Origin: Desulfobacteraceae bacterium
GTDB lineage: Bacteria > Desulfobacterota > DSM-4660 > Desulfatiglandales > JALVMZ01
Assembly: GCA_027032655.1 (NCBI GenBank)
Contig: JALVMZ010000220.1
Location: 1 to 11,682 of the forward strand
Reading direction: 5' to 3'
Length of the DNA: 11,682 nt
Shown in pieces: positions 1 to 7,015 of the stretch. The first letter of the stretch is position 1. Every line of letters begins with the position of its first letter. Under the pieces are notes generated by a model. The model was not told the origin of the DNA and searched no databases. It saw only the letters and a list, made by a program, of their open reading frames with translations. A program made the translations under genes and the position numbers.

Positions 1-666
1 GATGATTATCCAAAAAGAGAAAAGGATCTGGATCAACTGACCATAATGGCAGGAAGATATAAGCTTCTTAAGAACTTTATTGATGATATTGTGCTTGAGC
101 CTCCCACTTCTTCTTCTGAGATCGTCTCACCTGATAAGGATGAAGTGCTTACCCTTTCAACGGTTCACTCAGCAAAGGGACTTGAGTGGCGTGTGGTTTT
201 TATCATATGGGCGGTGGATGGTTATTTCCCTTCATCAAGGGCATTCAGGGATGATGAGGATATGGAAGAGGAAAGACGGCTTATGTATGTGGCAACCACA
301 AGGGCCAAGGAGCTGCTCTTTATCTACTATCCAGGAAATGAGGTTGCTGGCAGGTTTTACGAAGAGAGTTTTTATTCCTCCAATGGACTCTGTTCATTCA
401 TCAGGGGTATAAGCAGTGATATTGTTGATTATGTAAGGTATGGAAAGGGTTTCCATCGAGATCATGATGATTATGAAGAGGTTGAAGAGGTTAATTATGA
501 AAAGAGTCCCGAACTTCCCCTTTCACCAGGAGATAGGGTCAGACATCCTGCATTTGGTAGTGGTGTTATATCCAGAGTGTATAATGATGATAAGGTGGAG
601 GTCTTTTTCAGGGATGTTGGAGCAAAACTGCTTCATCTCAAATACACCACCCTTGAACGTTACTAA
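1..666 (+). CDS. pcrA: UvrD/PcrA-type superfamily 1 DNA helicase, C-terminal part (5' end outside window)
   Basis: ATP-dependent 3'-5' DNA helicase of the UvrD/PcrA/Rep group, which unwinds DNA in excision repair and clears replication and transcription conflicts. The reading frame is open from base 1, so the gene starts outside the window; 221 C-terminal residues are visible. Helicase motif V (LSTVHSAKGLEW) lies at visible residues 52-63, and motif VI (EEERRLMYVATTRAK, with the arginine that contacts ATP phosphate) at 89-103. An acidic linker (HDDYEEVEEVNYEK) follows. The last ~50 residues (PGDRVRHPAFGSGVISRV...) match the Tudor-like domain that ends PcrA/UvrD and, in characterised members, contacts RNA polymerase. 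The N-terminal Walker A motif is not visible, so UvrD, PcrA and Rep cannot be fully separated; the Tudor-like tail favours PcrA/UvrD. It converges on the rhomboid gene with only 11 bases between stop codons. Confidence 0.93.
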   Translation, partial: DDYPKREKDLDQLTIMAGRYKLLKNFIDDIVLEPPTSSSEIVSPDKDEVLTLSTVHSAKGLEWRVVFIIWAVDGYFPSSRAFRDDEDMEEERRLMYVATTRAKELLFIYYPGNEVAGRFYEESFYSSNGLCSFIRGISSDIVDYVRYGKGFHRDHDDYEEVEEVNYEKSPELPLSPGDRVRHPAFGSGVISRVYNDDKVEVFFRDVGAKLLHLKYTTLERY

Positions 667-677
667 GAATCACTAAT

Positions 678-1649
678 TTATGAGGAAATTCTTATCCTGA
701 GGTAAAGATCTCCTTTTGTGCCATCTGGCGAGGTTTTGCCAAGTCCCTTCAGTCTCAATGTGGTTCCATCCTCTATCCCGGGGGGTATCCTGACCCTGAA
801 AAATCTGCTTTTCAATCCCCATGGCACATTGATTAGTTTGCTGGTTCCAAATACGGCCTCATGAGGAGTAATGGGTATCTCACCGTAGATATCGAGCTCC
901 TCTGAGGGGATCCGTGAATGGAGCACATGGAGTCGTGGTGTCCTTTTTCTTACGGTGGCAGATTTTATCCTCTCCGGCATTATGTCCAGTTCGAATTTTA
1001 AAAGGAGCTTGAGCAGGAGTATGCCTGAGAGAAATCCCCCCACATGTGCCCACCAGGCAACACCTGTTCCTATTCCATGTGTCAGAGTTGCACTCAGGAA
1101 TTGAAACATAAACCATATACCCAGGAACACAAATGCAGGTATCTCAATCAGATAAGGGATGAAGAAAATGGGAATCAGTGTAAGTATCCTGGAGCCCGGA
1201 TAGAGGACAAAGTATGCCCCCATCACGCCAGCAATTGCACCGCTTGCACCAATGGTAGGGACTGTGGAGTGAAAATTTAATAGAAGATGGGTGATGCCTG
1301 ATGCAATTCCACACAGGATATAGAATATAAGATACCTTATATGACCGAGCCTGTCTTCCACATTATCCCCGAATATATACAGGCTCCACATATTCCCCAG
1401 AAGATGCCAGAAACCGCCGTGAACAAACATAAAAGATATAAAAGAGAAGACCTGTTCTTTAAAAGAGAAATACCTGGAATATTCCCATACAGTATATCTT
1501 GCAGGCACAAGACCGTATTTGATGATGAAATTATTGAGCCCGTATCCCTGGGATAGTTCAATAAAATAAACAAGCACATTTATCCCAATAATGGCTGTGT
1601 TTATTACAGGGTATCTCCTGGATTCAATGGTATCCCTGAGAGGTATCAT
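678..1649 (-). CDS. Rhomboid intramembrane serine protease with C-terminal DnaJ CTD-like domain
   Basis: Predicted inner-membrane protease of the rhomboid family, cutting substrate transmembrane helices inside the bilayer. The core spans about residues 15-220 with several hydrophobic segments. The catalytic serine is S136 in GASG, its partner is H202 in WWAHVGGFLSG, and the oxyanion-type H82/N86 pair sits in HGGFWHLLGNMW, so the active site looks complete. Residues ~252-322 are not rhomboid. They run DIYGEIPIT...AVFG..., then VRIPPGIEDGTTLRLKGLG, then GDLYLRIRI, which is the pattern of the second C-terminal (client-binding) domain of DnaJ/CbpA. No J domain or zinc finger is present. By GlpG-type topology the extra domain would be cytoplasmic (inference). 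The start has an AAAGGG ribosome site 7 bases upstream. It is last in the unit, 15 bases after rfbC. Substrate unknown. Confidence 0.92.
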   Translation of the reverse strand: MIPLRDTIESRRYPVINTAIIGINVLVYFIELSQGYGLNNFIIKYGLVPARYTVWEYSRYFSFKEQVFSFISFMFVHGGFWHLLGNMWSLYIFGDNVEDRLGHIRYLIFYILCGIASGITHLLLNFHSTVPTIGASGAIAGVMGAYFVLYPGSRILTLIPIFFIPYLIEIPAFVFLGIWFMFQFLSATLTHGIGTGVAWWAHVGGFLSGILLLKLLLKFELDIMPERIKSATVRKRTPRLHVLHSRIPSEELDIYGEIPITPHEAVFGTSKLINVPWGLKSRFFRVRIPPGIEDGTTLRLKGLGKTSPDGTKGDLYLRIRISS

Positions 1650-1664
1650 CTCTTTACCCTTTAA

Positions 1665-2228
1665 TTAATTTTTATTCATGTAAACAGGGAGATAGGAGGC
1701 CTGAATATCCCTTAAAATAGGATTCCTTTTGTCTTTATCGGATAGAATGGGCTCACTTATGGGCCATTTTATACCTATATCAGGATCACACCAGAGCACG
1801 CCATGTTCGTATTCAGGATTGTAAAGGGCAGTGCATTTGTAAATAACATCAGCCTCATCGCTGAGCACACAGAATCCGTGAGCGAATCCTTCTGGTATAT
1901 ATATCTGTTTTCCATTCTGATCCGATAATTCAACACCAACCCACTTTCCAAAGCTCGGAGAACCTCTTCTTATATCGACTGCCACATCAAATATCCTTCC
2001 CCGTGGCACATATATTAACTTTCCCTGATCCCATGGATGCTGGAAGTGAAGCCCCCGCAGGACCCCCTTTTGTGATCTGGAGTGATTGTCCTGGACAAAC
2101 TCCCTCGTTATACCATTGGCCTTATACCTTTCTGCATGGTATGCTTCAAGAAAGAATCCCCTTTGATCAGTGAACCTCTCAGGTTCAATAATCAGGATAT
2201 CCGAAATCCTTGCCCTTGTTACCTTCAT
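1665..2228 (-). CDS. rfbC: dTDP-4-dehydrorhamnose 3,5-epimerase
   Basis: Cytoplasmic cupin-fold enzyme (RmlC/RfbC) that epimerises C3 and C5 of dTDP-4-keto-6-deoxy-glucose, the third step of dTDP-L-rhamnose synthesis. At 187 residues it has the normal family length. The signatures are clear: FTDQRGFFLEAY at 19-30, LRGLHFQHP at 57-65 with catalytic H61, QGKLIYVPRGRIFDVAVDIR at 68-87, IPEGFAHGF at 111-119, and DVIYKCTALYNPEYEHGVLW at 127-146, which holds the conserved tyrosines. Its ATG overlaps the rfbA stop codon by four bases (ATGA), implying translational coupling. No truncation or missing key residue is seen. Confidence 0.96.
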   Translation of the reverse strand: MKVTRARISDILIIEPERFTDQRGFFLEAYHAERYKANGITREFVQDNHSRSQKGVLRGLHFQHPWDQGKLIYVPRGRIFDVAVDIRRGSPSFGKWVGVELSDQNGKQIYIPEGFAHGFCVLSDEADVIYKCTALYNPEYEHGVLWCDPDIGIKWPISEPILSDKDKRNPILRDIQASYLPVYMNKN

Positions 2229-3112
2229 ATCAGGAAACCTTTATCACTCCTTTCTGATAGATTAATGAGGTATCTGCCATATTCATTGCCTGACATGGAA
2301 AGACCGATTTCCTTTAATTGCTCCCTGGTTATATAACCCATCCGGAATGCGATCTCTTCAACACATGATATCTTGAGTCCCTGTCTTTCCTGTATGGTCT
2401 GGACAAAGCTGGCCGCCTTCTGAAGTGATTCATGTGTTCCGGTATCAAGCCAGGCAAAGCCTCTACCCAGTATCTCCACCTTAAGTTTTCCCCTTCTGAG
2501 ATATTCAAGATTGACATCAGTTATCTCAAGTTCTCCACGTGAAGATGGCTTGAGTGATTCTGCGATCTCAACCACAGAGTTATCATAAAAGTAAAGGCCT
2601 GTAACCGCAAATGGAGAGATGGGTTTTGATGGTTTTTCAACTATATTTACAGGACTGCCTGATGAGTCAATTTCCACCACTCCGTATCTCTGTGGATTCT
2701 TTACAGGATAACCAAAGATTATTGCCCCCTCTTTCAATTCTGCGCATCTTCTCAGTATATCAGGGAGTCCATGTCCGTAAAATATATTGTCCCCCAGCAC
2801 AAGTGAAACATTATCTTTGCCTATGAATGACTTCCCTATTATGAATGCCTGTGCGATTCCCTCTGGTCTGGGTTGCTCTTCGTAAAAGAATCTGAGGCCA
2901 AGATGAGAGCCATCACCAAGTAGCTCTTTAAATCTGGGGAGATCCTGTGGTGTGGATATTATGAGTATGTCCCTGATACCGGATAGCATCAGCACTGACA
3001 GGGGATAATATATCATGGGCTTGTCATAAATGGGCATTAATTGTTTGCTGATAACCCTTGTAATTGGATAGAGCCTTGTGCCAGAGCCCCCGGCAAGTAT
3101 TATCCCTTTCAT
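2225..3112 (-). CDS. rfbA: Glucose-1-phosphate thymidylyltransferase
   Basis: Cytoplasmic nucleotidyltransferase (RmlA/RfbA) joining dTTP and glucose-1-phosphate to give dTDP-glucose and pyrophosphate, the first committed step of dTDP-sugar synthesis. The 295-residue length fits the short RmlA class. Visible motifs are the nucleotide-binding loop GGSGTRLYPIT (8-18) followed by KQLMPIYDKPMIYYPLS (23-39), the metal-binding LGDN (106-109), VEKP (158-161), GELEITDVN (193-201) and WLDTGTHESL (221-230). The ATG is preceded by GAGGGG with 6 bases spacing. It lies two bases after the rfbB stop and overlaps rfbC by four bases. Known family members are feedback-inhibited by dTDP-rhamnose; nothing here tests that. 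Confidence 0.97.
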   Translation of the reverse strand: MKGIILAGGSGTRLYPITRVISKQLMPIYDKPMIYYPLSVLMLSGIRDILIISTPQDLPRFKELLGDGSHLGLRFFYEEQPRPEGIAQAFIIGKSFIGKDNVSLVLGDNIFYGHGLPDILRRCAELKEGAIIFGYPVKNPQRYGVVEIDSSGSPVNIVEKPSKPISPFAVTGLYFYDNSVVEIAESLKPSSRGELEITDVNLEYLRRGKLKVEILGRGFAWLDTGTHESLQKAASFVQTIQERQGLKISCVEEIAFRMGYITREQLKEIGLSMSGNEYGRYLINLSERSDKGFLI

Positions 3113-3114
3113 TT

Positions 3115-4179
3115 TTATCCCCTCTGTTTCAGCCTTTCACTGTAATGGAGTCTTATCCATTTCCTGTATTGCCCCTTTCTTACCCTGTTTACCCATTCCA
3201 TGTTTTCCATATACCATCTTATGGTCTTATTCAGTCCTGATTCTATATCTTCAGATGGCTTCCATCCAAGCTCTCTTCTTATCTTGGAAAAATCCATTGA
3301 GTATCTTCGGTCGTGGCCCGGTCTGTCTTTAACAAATGTGATAAGGCGTTTGCTCTTATTCTTCCTGCCTTTAATCCTGTCCACCAGATTGCATATCATT
3401 TCAGCTAAGGTGAGATTCTGTATCTCTGCTCCACCTCCAATGGTATAGGTCTCACCGATTCTTCCACTATTCATTATACTCCATACGGCTCTACAGTGAT
3501 CCGTTACATATAACCAATCCCTTATATGTTTACCATCGCCATATATGGGCAGGGGCTTTTCTTCAAGGACATTTAGAATCATAAGCGGAATGAATTTTTC
3601 AGGGAATTGGTATGGCCCATAGTTATTGGAGCAGTTTGAGATGGTAACAGGTATCCCGTATGTCCTGTGGTATGCCCGGACCAGATGGTCAGATGCTGCC
3701 TTTGTGGCACTGTATGGATTATTGGGGCGGTATGGAGACGCCTCACTGAAAGAGCCCTGCTCCCCAAGTGAGCCATATACCTCATCCGTGCTTATGTGAT
3801 GGAATAATTCTATTCTATCACTGTATTTTCTTGTTAATTCCAGCAGGACATGGGTTCCCATGACATTTGTCCTTATAAAGGAACTGGAAGAATAAATGGA
3901 TCTATCCACATGGGTTTCTGCAGCAAAATGACACACAGAGTCAATTTCAAATTCATTAAAAATGGAATCCATTAACTTTCTATTGCATATGTCTGCCCTG
4001 ATAAATCTGTATCTCTTCTTAAATCTCTTTTCTATATCAAGGAGGTTTTCAGGATTCCCCGCATATGTGAGTTTATCCACATTTATCACTCTTCCCCTGA
4101 ATCTGGTATCTTTCAGGAGATACCTTATAAAATTAGTTCCAATAAATCCACATCCACCTGTTATAAGCAGATTCTTCAT
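3115..4179 (-). CDS. rfbB: dTDP-glucose 4,6-dehydratase
   Basis: NAD-dependent extended short-chain dehydrogenase (RmlB/RfbB) converting dTDP-glucose to dTDP-4-keto-6-deoxy-glucose in the cytoplasm. The Rossmann glycine motif GGCGFIG is at residues 8-14, HFAAETHVDRS at 84-94, the catalytic TDE triplet at 131-133 (in STDEVYG), and YxxxK as Y156/K160 in NPYSATKAASDHLV. SNCSNNYGPYQFPEKFIPL (181-199) and GDGKHIRDWLYVTDH (214-228) are further family signatures. Length is 354 residues, typical. Its start codon overlaps the stop of the DUF368 gene by four bases (ATGA), tying the two together translationally. The lysine/arginine-rich C-terminus is ordinary for the family. Confidence 0.97.
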   Translation of the reverse strand: MKNLLITGGCGFIGTNFIRYLLKDTRFRGRVINVDKLTYAGNPENLLDIEKRFKKRYRFIRADICNRKLMDSIFNEFEIDSVCHFAAETHVDRSIYSSSSFIRTNVMGTHVLLELTRKYSDRIELFHHISTDEVYGSLGEQGSFSEASPYRPNNPYSATKAASDHLVRAYHRTYGIPVTISNCSNNYGPYQFPEKFIPLMILNVLEEKPLPIYGDGKHIRDWLYVTDHCRAVWSIMNSGRIGETYTIGGGAEIQNLTLAEMICNLVDRIKGRKNKSKRLITFVKDRPGHDRRYSMDFSKIRRELGWKPSEDIESGLNKTIRWYMENMEWVNRVRKGQYRKWIRLHYSERLKQRG

Positions 4180-5111
4180 TTAACATATCCCCCGCCCTTT
4201 TCCTTTGAGAGCCTGTTTATTATGATAACAATAAAGAATCCAGTAATCATCATCAAGATAGCTATAATCATATGGGAGTCAAAATTATCAGGAATAATAT
4301 TCTTATAAGCTCCATAATTTAGACTTCCCTGAACATCTGATACCATCTTCTTCCATGGCCATATCTTTCTCAGTGACCCCAACATTAGTCCGCATAAAAA
4401 TGAAATGGTTATTTCCCTGTATTTTTTGAGTATAAAATCAAGCAATCGCACAAAACTTAAAAGTCCAGCTCCTGCACCTGTGCCAAAGATCAGGATTGAT
4501 ATTATGTCCAGATTACTTACCGCATTCAGGATATATTTATATTTACCAAGGATAACGAGTATAAAGGCACCTGATATTCCCGGAAGAACCATGGCACAAA
4601 TGGCCACTGCACCTGACATGAAAAGAAATACAGGACTATTGGGTGTGTTCATTGGTGTTATACCAAGTAAGAAATATCCTATTGATACACCGAATAACAT
4701 GGTGATTATCACCCCCGGTCTTTTTATGTGTAAATTTTCACTAATGCTGATTGCAGATGCAAGCACAAGGCCAAAGAAGAAGGACCAGATGAGCTCGGGC
4801 ATATTTTGAAGCATCCAGCCTATCACCCGTGCAAGAGAAAATACCGCGGCAAGTATGCCTGTGCCCACTGAGAGTAAAAATATAAGATTGGTATATTCAA
4901 TGGCCTCCTTTATCCTGGAATTAAAAATGAGTTTAACGAAATGAACATCAAAAGAGCGGATGGATACAACAAGCTTTTCATAAATCCCCAGGATGAGTGC
5001 CATGGTTCCACCTGATACACCGGGTATCACATCCGCAGAGCCCATACACACACCCCTGAGCATATTTAAACCGAGATGCTGTAAATTATATTTTGTTTTT
5101 CTATGCTCCAT
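4176..5111 (-). CDS. DUF368 (PopT-type) polyprenyl-phosphate transporter
   Basis: Multi-spanning inner-membrane protein of the DUF368 family. Members have been shown genetically to translocate undecaprenyl-phosphate back to the cytoplasmic face for reuse in cell-wall and surface-glycan synthesis (PopT). The N-terminal signature MLRGVCMGSADVIPGVSGGT lies at 17-36. A second, related MVLPGISGAFILVILGKY lies at 174-191, giving the internally duplicated PGVSGG/PGISGA arrangement. About eight hydrophobic helices are visible, ending with a strongly hydrophobic segment (~281-299) and a basic tail. Length 311 is usual. The ATG at 5111 lacks a strong ribosome site. It is the promoter-proximal gene of the unit and is coupled to rfbB, so a role in surface polysaccharide export or carrier recycling fits. 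The family is clear; transport activity here is inferred. Confidence 0.9.
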   Translation of the reverse strand: MEHRKTKYNLQHLGLNMLRGVCMGSADVIPGVSGGTMALILGIYEKLVVSIRSFDVHFVKLIFNSRIKEAIEYTNLIFLLSVGTGILAAVFSLARVIGWMLQNMPELIWSFFFGLVLASAISISENLHIKRPGVIITMLFGVSIGYFLLGITPMNTPNSPVFLFMSGAVAICAMVLPGISGAFILVILGKYKYILNAVSNLDIISILIFGTGAGAGLLSFVRLLDFILKKYREITISFLCGLMLGSLRKIWPWKKMVSDVQGSLNYGAYKNIIPDNFDSHMIIAILMMITGFFIVIIINRLSKEKGGGYVK

Positions 5112-5160
5112 GGGTGATTATTTTATATCATCCTTATGCTGATGAATCATACCATCTACC

Positions 5161-5192
5161 ATTGTATGATAATTATATTGAGAGATTTGCAA
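5161..5192 (-). promoter_or_regulatory. Weak candidate promoter for the DUF368-rfbBAC-rhomboid unit
   Basis: The 155-base gap between the DUF4301 stop and the DUF368 start is the only sizeable gap before the five-gene unit, so a promoter is expected there. On the minus strand TTGCAA (5192-5187) is followed after 20 bases by TACAAT (5166-5161). A perfect TATAAT also sits at 5177-5172 but has no good -35 at 16-18 bases. Neither arrangement is canonical. No strong terminator separates DUF4301 from this gene: the only hairpin is a short CTCT/AGAG near 5250-5262. Read-through from DUF4301 therefore remains possible. Confidence 0.25.
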
Positions 5193-5266
5193 AGCTTTCA
5201 TATTGCCTACAAGATGGTTTGATGATTTGAATATGGCCCATAGATGATAACTCTCTTAAAGAGGAT

Positions 5267-6811
5267 TTAGAAATTCTGATGTGCTGGCCTCAACAGGTCA
5301 AATACCGTCTTTACAGGATTAAAGGTGATTGATGGGACCTCAACGAACAGGGTGGTCCAATCCGCCATTGATCCATTCCAGAGCCCAGGGTGTTCCAGTG
5401 CCTTTAATTCCCTCCCTTCCTTGGATTTTACAGAAATGAATACAGCATCATTATCACGATATTTCATGAGGTCAAACTTATTTCCTTCTCTGTCCCTTAT
5501 GGCACAGACCATATCCACGGGGTTAAAATGGGTTGATGATTCCCATATTGATTTCTGCTCAGGAGATGACATATTCACCTGTGCGGATTCCACTATCTGC
5601 ATTGAGATTCCACCATCATTTCCCTTCACCCAGAATGGTCCCCCACCTGGTTCTCCCTCATTCTTTACCATGGCACATACCCTTATGGGACGCTTCAGCT
5701 TGTTTATTAAGAAGGTGTGCTTTTCATCATTACTGGCATCCAGCATCTGTTTTGGGGGGATGATAAGTAGCTCATCCTGAACAAATTCCATCCCTTTTTT
5801 TATGTCTGAGGGAGAATTTGAGTGACTGAGCCTATCAATCTCATTAAATATCTTCTCCTGTATTGCTATGAGATACCCTCCAATCAGTTTTTCATGGTAA
5901 GTAATTTCCTGTTTCAATCTATCAGGAACCACATTATCTATGTTTTTAAGAAATACAATATCCCCATCAATGGAGTTTAGATTGCCAAGGAGTGCACCAT
6001 GACCTCCTGGTCGGAAAAGCAGGCTTCCATCATCCAATCTGAAGAGTCTTTGCTCAGAGTCAAGTGCTATGGTGTCTGTAGAAGGGCTCTGGAGGGATAT
6101 GCCTATTTCAAAATCCGTATTATCAATCCTGAACCTATCCAGGGCTGAAATTATATGCTCTTTTATTCTTTCTTCGTGCTCAGGAGATACGGTGAAATGG
6201 ATTCGGACAAGACCTTTTCTGTCCCTTAGATAGTAAGTTCCCTCAATCATGTGTTCTTCAAAAGGTGTTCTAACTTCATCCTTATATCTATGAAATGGAA
6301 TAAGGCCCTTTGGAAGTGAGCCGAAATTAAGCCCCTTTTCATTTAAAATAAAATCGATAATGGTTTTGAAGTCTCCCTTTGAAATAAGATCATCAATGTT
6401 TATACCCTTTGACTGAATCTTTTGTCTTAGCTCATCATAGAAGGGGAATTTGCCAAGCTCCCTTTTCAGTCTGTCAAGCGCCTTTGCTTCTTCTGTGTCC
6501 GGTTTTATGTTGTCGTAGTTGTTATATATTGAATAAAGGAGCTTGAACATACGGGTTGCAGCCCCTGATGCAGGCACGAACTTCATTGTCCTTCCATTAA
6601 GTGATGCCTCTTCAAACATTTTAAATAATCTTTCGTGCTCTTCTTCTGGAATTCTGCGTATTCCATCCCCCACTGTGCATGGTCGCACCAATCTGGCAAA
6701 GGGTGCACCTTTTTTTAGAATCCTTATCTGTCTCAGTATCTCATCCTGAGATATTCCCCTTTTTTCTATATCATCCAGGTCTTTTTCGTTTAACTGTGCC
6801 AATTCATTCAT
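5267..6811 (-). CDS. DUF4301 family protein, possible NDP-sugar pyrophosphorylase-like enzyme
   Basis: Large soluble protein of the DUF4301 family; no member has a function I can name with certainty. I place the start at 6811 (514 residues). AAGGAG lies 7 bases before that ATG, whereas the in-frame ATG at 6877 (536 residues) has no ribosome site and the bases between them form two strong hairpins. In the shorter numbering FVPASGAATRMF (78-89) resembles the glycine-rich nucleotide loop of sugar-nucleotide pyrophosphorylases. FRPGGHGALLGNLN (266-279) and DIVFLKNIDNVVPD (284-297) resemble the PGGNGG and VDN elements of the UDP-glucose/UDP-GlcNAc pyrophosphorylase type. Family assignment is good; the enzymatic reading is inference. 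There are no membrane segments or signal peptide. Proximity to dTDP-sugar genes is suggestive only. Confidence 0.85.
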   Translation of the reverse strand: MNELAQLNEKDLDDIEKRGISQDEILRQIRILKKGAPFARLVRPCTVGDGIRRIPEEEHERLFKMFEEASLNGRTMKFVPASGAATRMFKLLYSIYNNYDNIKPDTEEAKALDRLKRELGKFPFYDELRQKIQSKGINIDDLISKGDFKTIIDFILNEKGLNFGSLPKGLIPFHRYKDEVRTPFEEHMIEGTYYLRDRKGLVRIHFTVSPEHEERIKEHIISALDRFRIDNTDFEIGISLQSPSTDTIALDSEQRLFRLDDGSLLFRPGGHGALLGNLNSIDGDIVFLKNIDNVVPDRLKQEITYHEKLIGGYLIAIQEKIFNEIDRLSHSNSPSDIKKGMEFVQDELLIIPPKQMLDASNDEKHTFLINKLKRPIRVCAMVKNEGEPGGGPFWVKGNDGGISMQIVESAQVNMSSPEQKSIWESSTHFNPVDMVCAIRDREGNKFDLMKYRDNDAVFISVKSKEGRELKALEHPGLWNGSMADWTTLFVEVPSITFNPVKTVFDLLRPAHQNF

Positions 6812-6824
6812 AAGAATGCTCCTT
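6812..6824 (-). promoter_or_regulatory. Ribosome binding site deciding the DUF4301 start
   Basis: AAGGAG at 6824-6819, with seven bases to the ATG at 6811-6809, is a near-ideal Shine-Dalgarno. The alternative in-frame ATG at 6877 is preceded by an AT-rich tract with no purine-rich site, so the shorter product is preferred. Confidence 0.75.
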
Positions 6825-6834
6825 GTTTTTTGAA

Positions 6835-6874
6835 TCTCTAAATTTAGAGAGCTTTTAAAAATTGATAAGCTCTC
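6835..6874 (-). repeat. Two mutually exclusive hairpins in the DUF4301 leader
   Basis: TCTCTAAATTTAGAGA at 6835-6850 is a perfect 16-base palindrome. GAGAGCTT at 6847-6854 is also perfectly complementary to AAGCTCTC at 6867-6874 across a 12-base AT-rich loop. The shared bases 6847-6850 mean that only one of the two stems can form fully. In the minus-strand transcript both lie just upstream of the AAGGAG ribosome site (6824-6819). This supports the downstream start for DUF4301 and could be an attenuator-like switch or two overlapping operators. Confidence 0.6.
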
Positions 6875-6895
6875 CATTTAATAGAACAAAATTCA

Positions 6896-6925
6896 AATAT
6901 AATCAACCTGATTAAAACTTGATAA
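6896..6925 (-). promoter_or_regulatory. Candidate promoter for DUF4301
   Basis: On the minus strand TTATCA (6925-6920, four matches to TTGACA) is followed after 18 bases by TATATT (6901-6896, five matches to TATAAT). Transcription would start near 6889, giving a leader of about 78 bases that contains the competing hairpins. The TAATCA/TGATTA inverted repeats overlie the spacer, where a repressor would block polymerase. Consensus matching only. Confidence 0.35.
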
Positions 6926-6944
6926 TTAATCAGGCAGATTTTTT
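6900..6944. repeat. TAATCA/TGATTA inverted-repeat block followed by a T-run
   Basis: TAATCA (6900-6905) and TGATTA (6909-6914) form a small inverted repeat. CCTGATTAA (6907-6915) pairs perfectly with TTAATCAGG (6926-6934) over a 10-base loop. Six Ts follow at 6939-6944, so on the plus strand it has the shape of a weak intrinsic terminator, although no rightward gene precedes it. Its overlap with the candidate DUF4301 promoter makes an operator at least as likely. Confidence 0.55.
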
Positions 6945-6950
6945 ACAAAG

Positions 6951-6977
6951 ATGGATAGATTCTATCCATTTATGGAT
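6951..6977. repeat. 19-base perfect palindrome plus an extra half-site
   Basis: ATGGATAGA (6951-6959), one central T, then TCTATCCAT (6961-6969): nine-base arms with no mismatch. A third half-site ATGGAT (6972-6977) pairs with ATCCAT (6964-6969) over two bases. The geometry fits a dimeric DNA-binding protein with a second adjoining site. Confidence 0.6.
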
Positions 6978-6996
6978 GGCATTTCTGGTTAAAAAC

Positions 6997-7014
6997 TAAT
7001 CAGGAATCTGATTA
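6997..7014. repeat. Second TAATCAG/CTGATTA inverted repeat
   Basis: TAATCAG (6997-7003), loop GAAT, CTGATTA (7008-7014). It has the same core as the block at 6900-6934, about 85 bases away, so the TAATCA hexamer occurs five times, in both orientations, within 115 bases. Arms from the two blocks could also pair with each other at long range. Confidence 0.55.
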
Positions 7015-7015
7015 T

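Noticed and set aside
664..694. TAAGAAT...ATTCTTA inverted repeat between the convergent helicase and rhomboid genes as a terminator
   Set aside because: Seven weak A/T-rich pairs over a 17-base loop, with no T-run on either strand; it overlaps the rhomboid stop region and is not convincing.
5250..5266. Short CTCT/AGAG hairpin after DUF4301 as a terminator
   Set aside because: Only four to five pairs with a three-base loop and no adequate T-run on the minus strand.
6812..6877. N-terminal 22-residue extension of DUF4301 from the ATG at 6877
   Set aside because: No ribosome site at 6877, two strong inverted repeats inside the segment, and an excellent AAGGAG before the ATG at 6811.
6907..6944. 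Hairpin plus six Ts as an intrinsic terminator on the plus strand
   Set aside because: No rightward gene precedes it and the stem is A/T-rich. Its repeat core recurs at 6997-7014, which fits operator sites better, so it is listed as a repeat.
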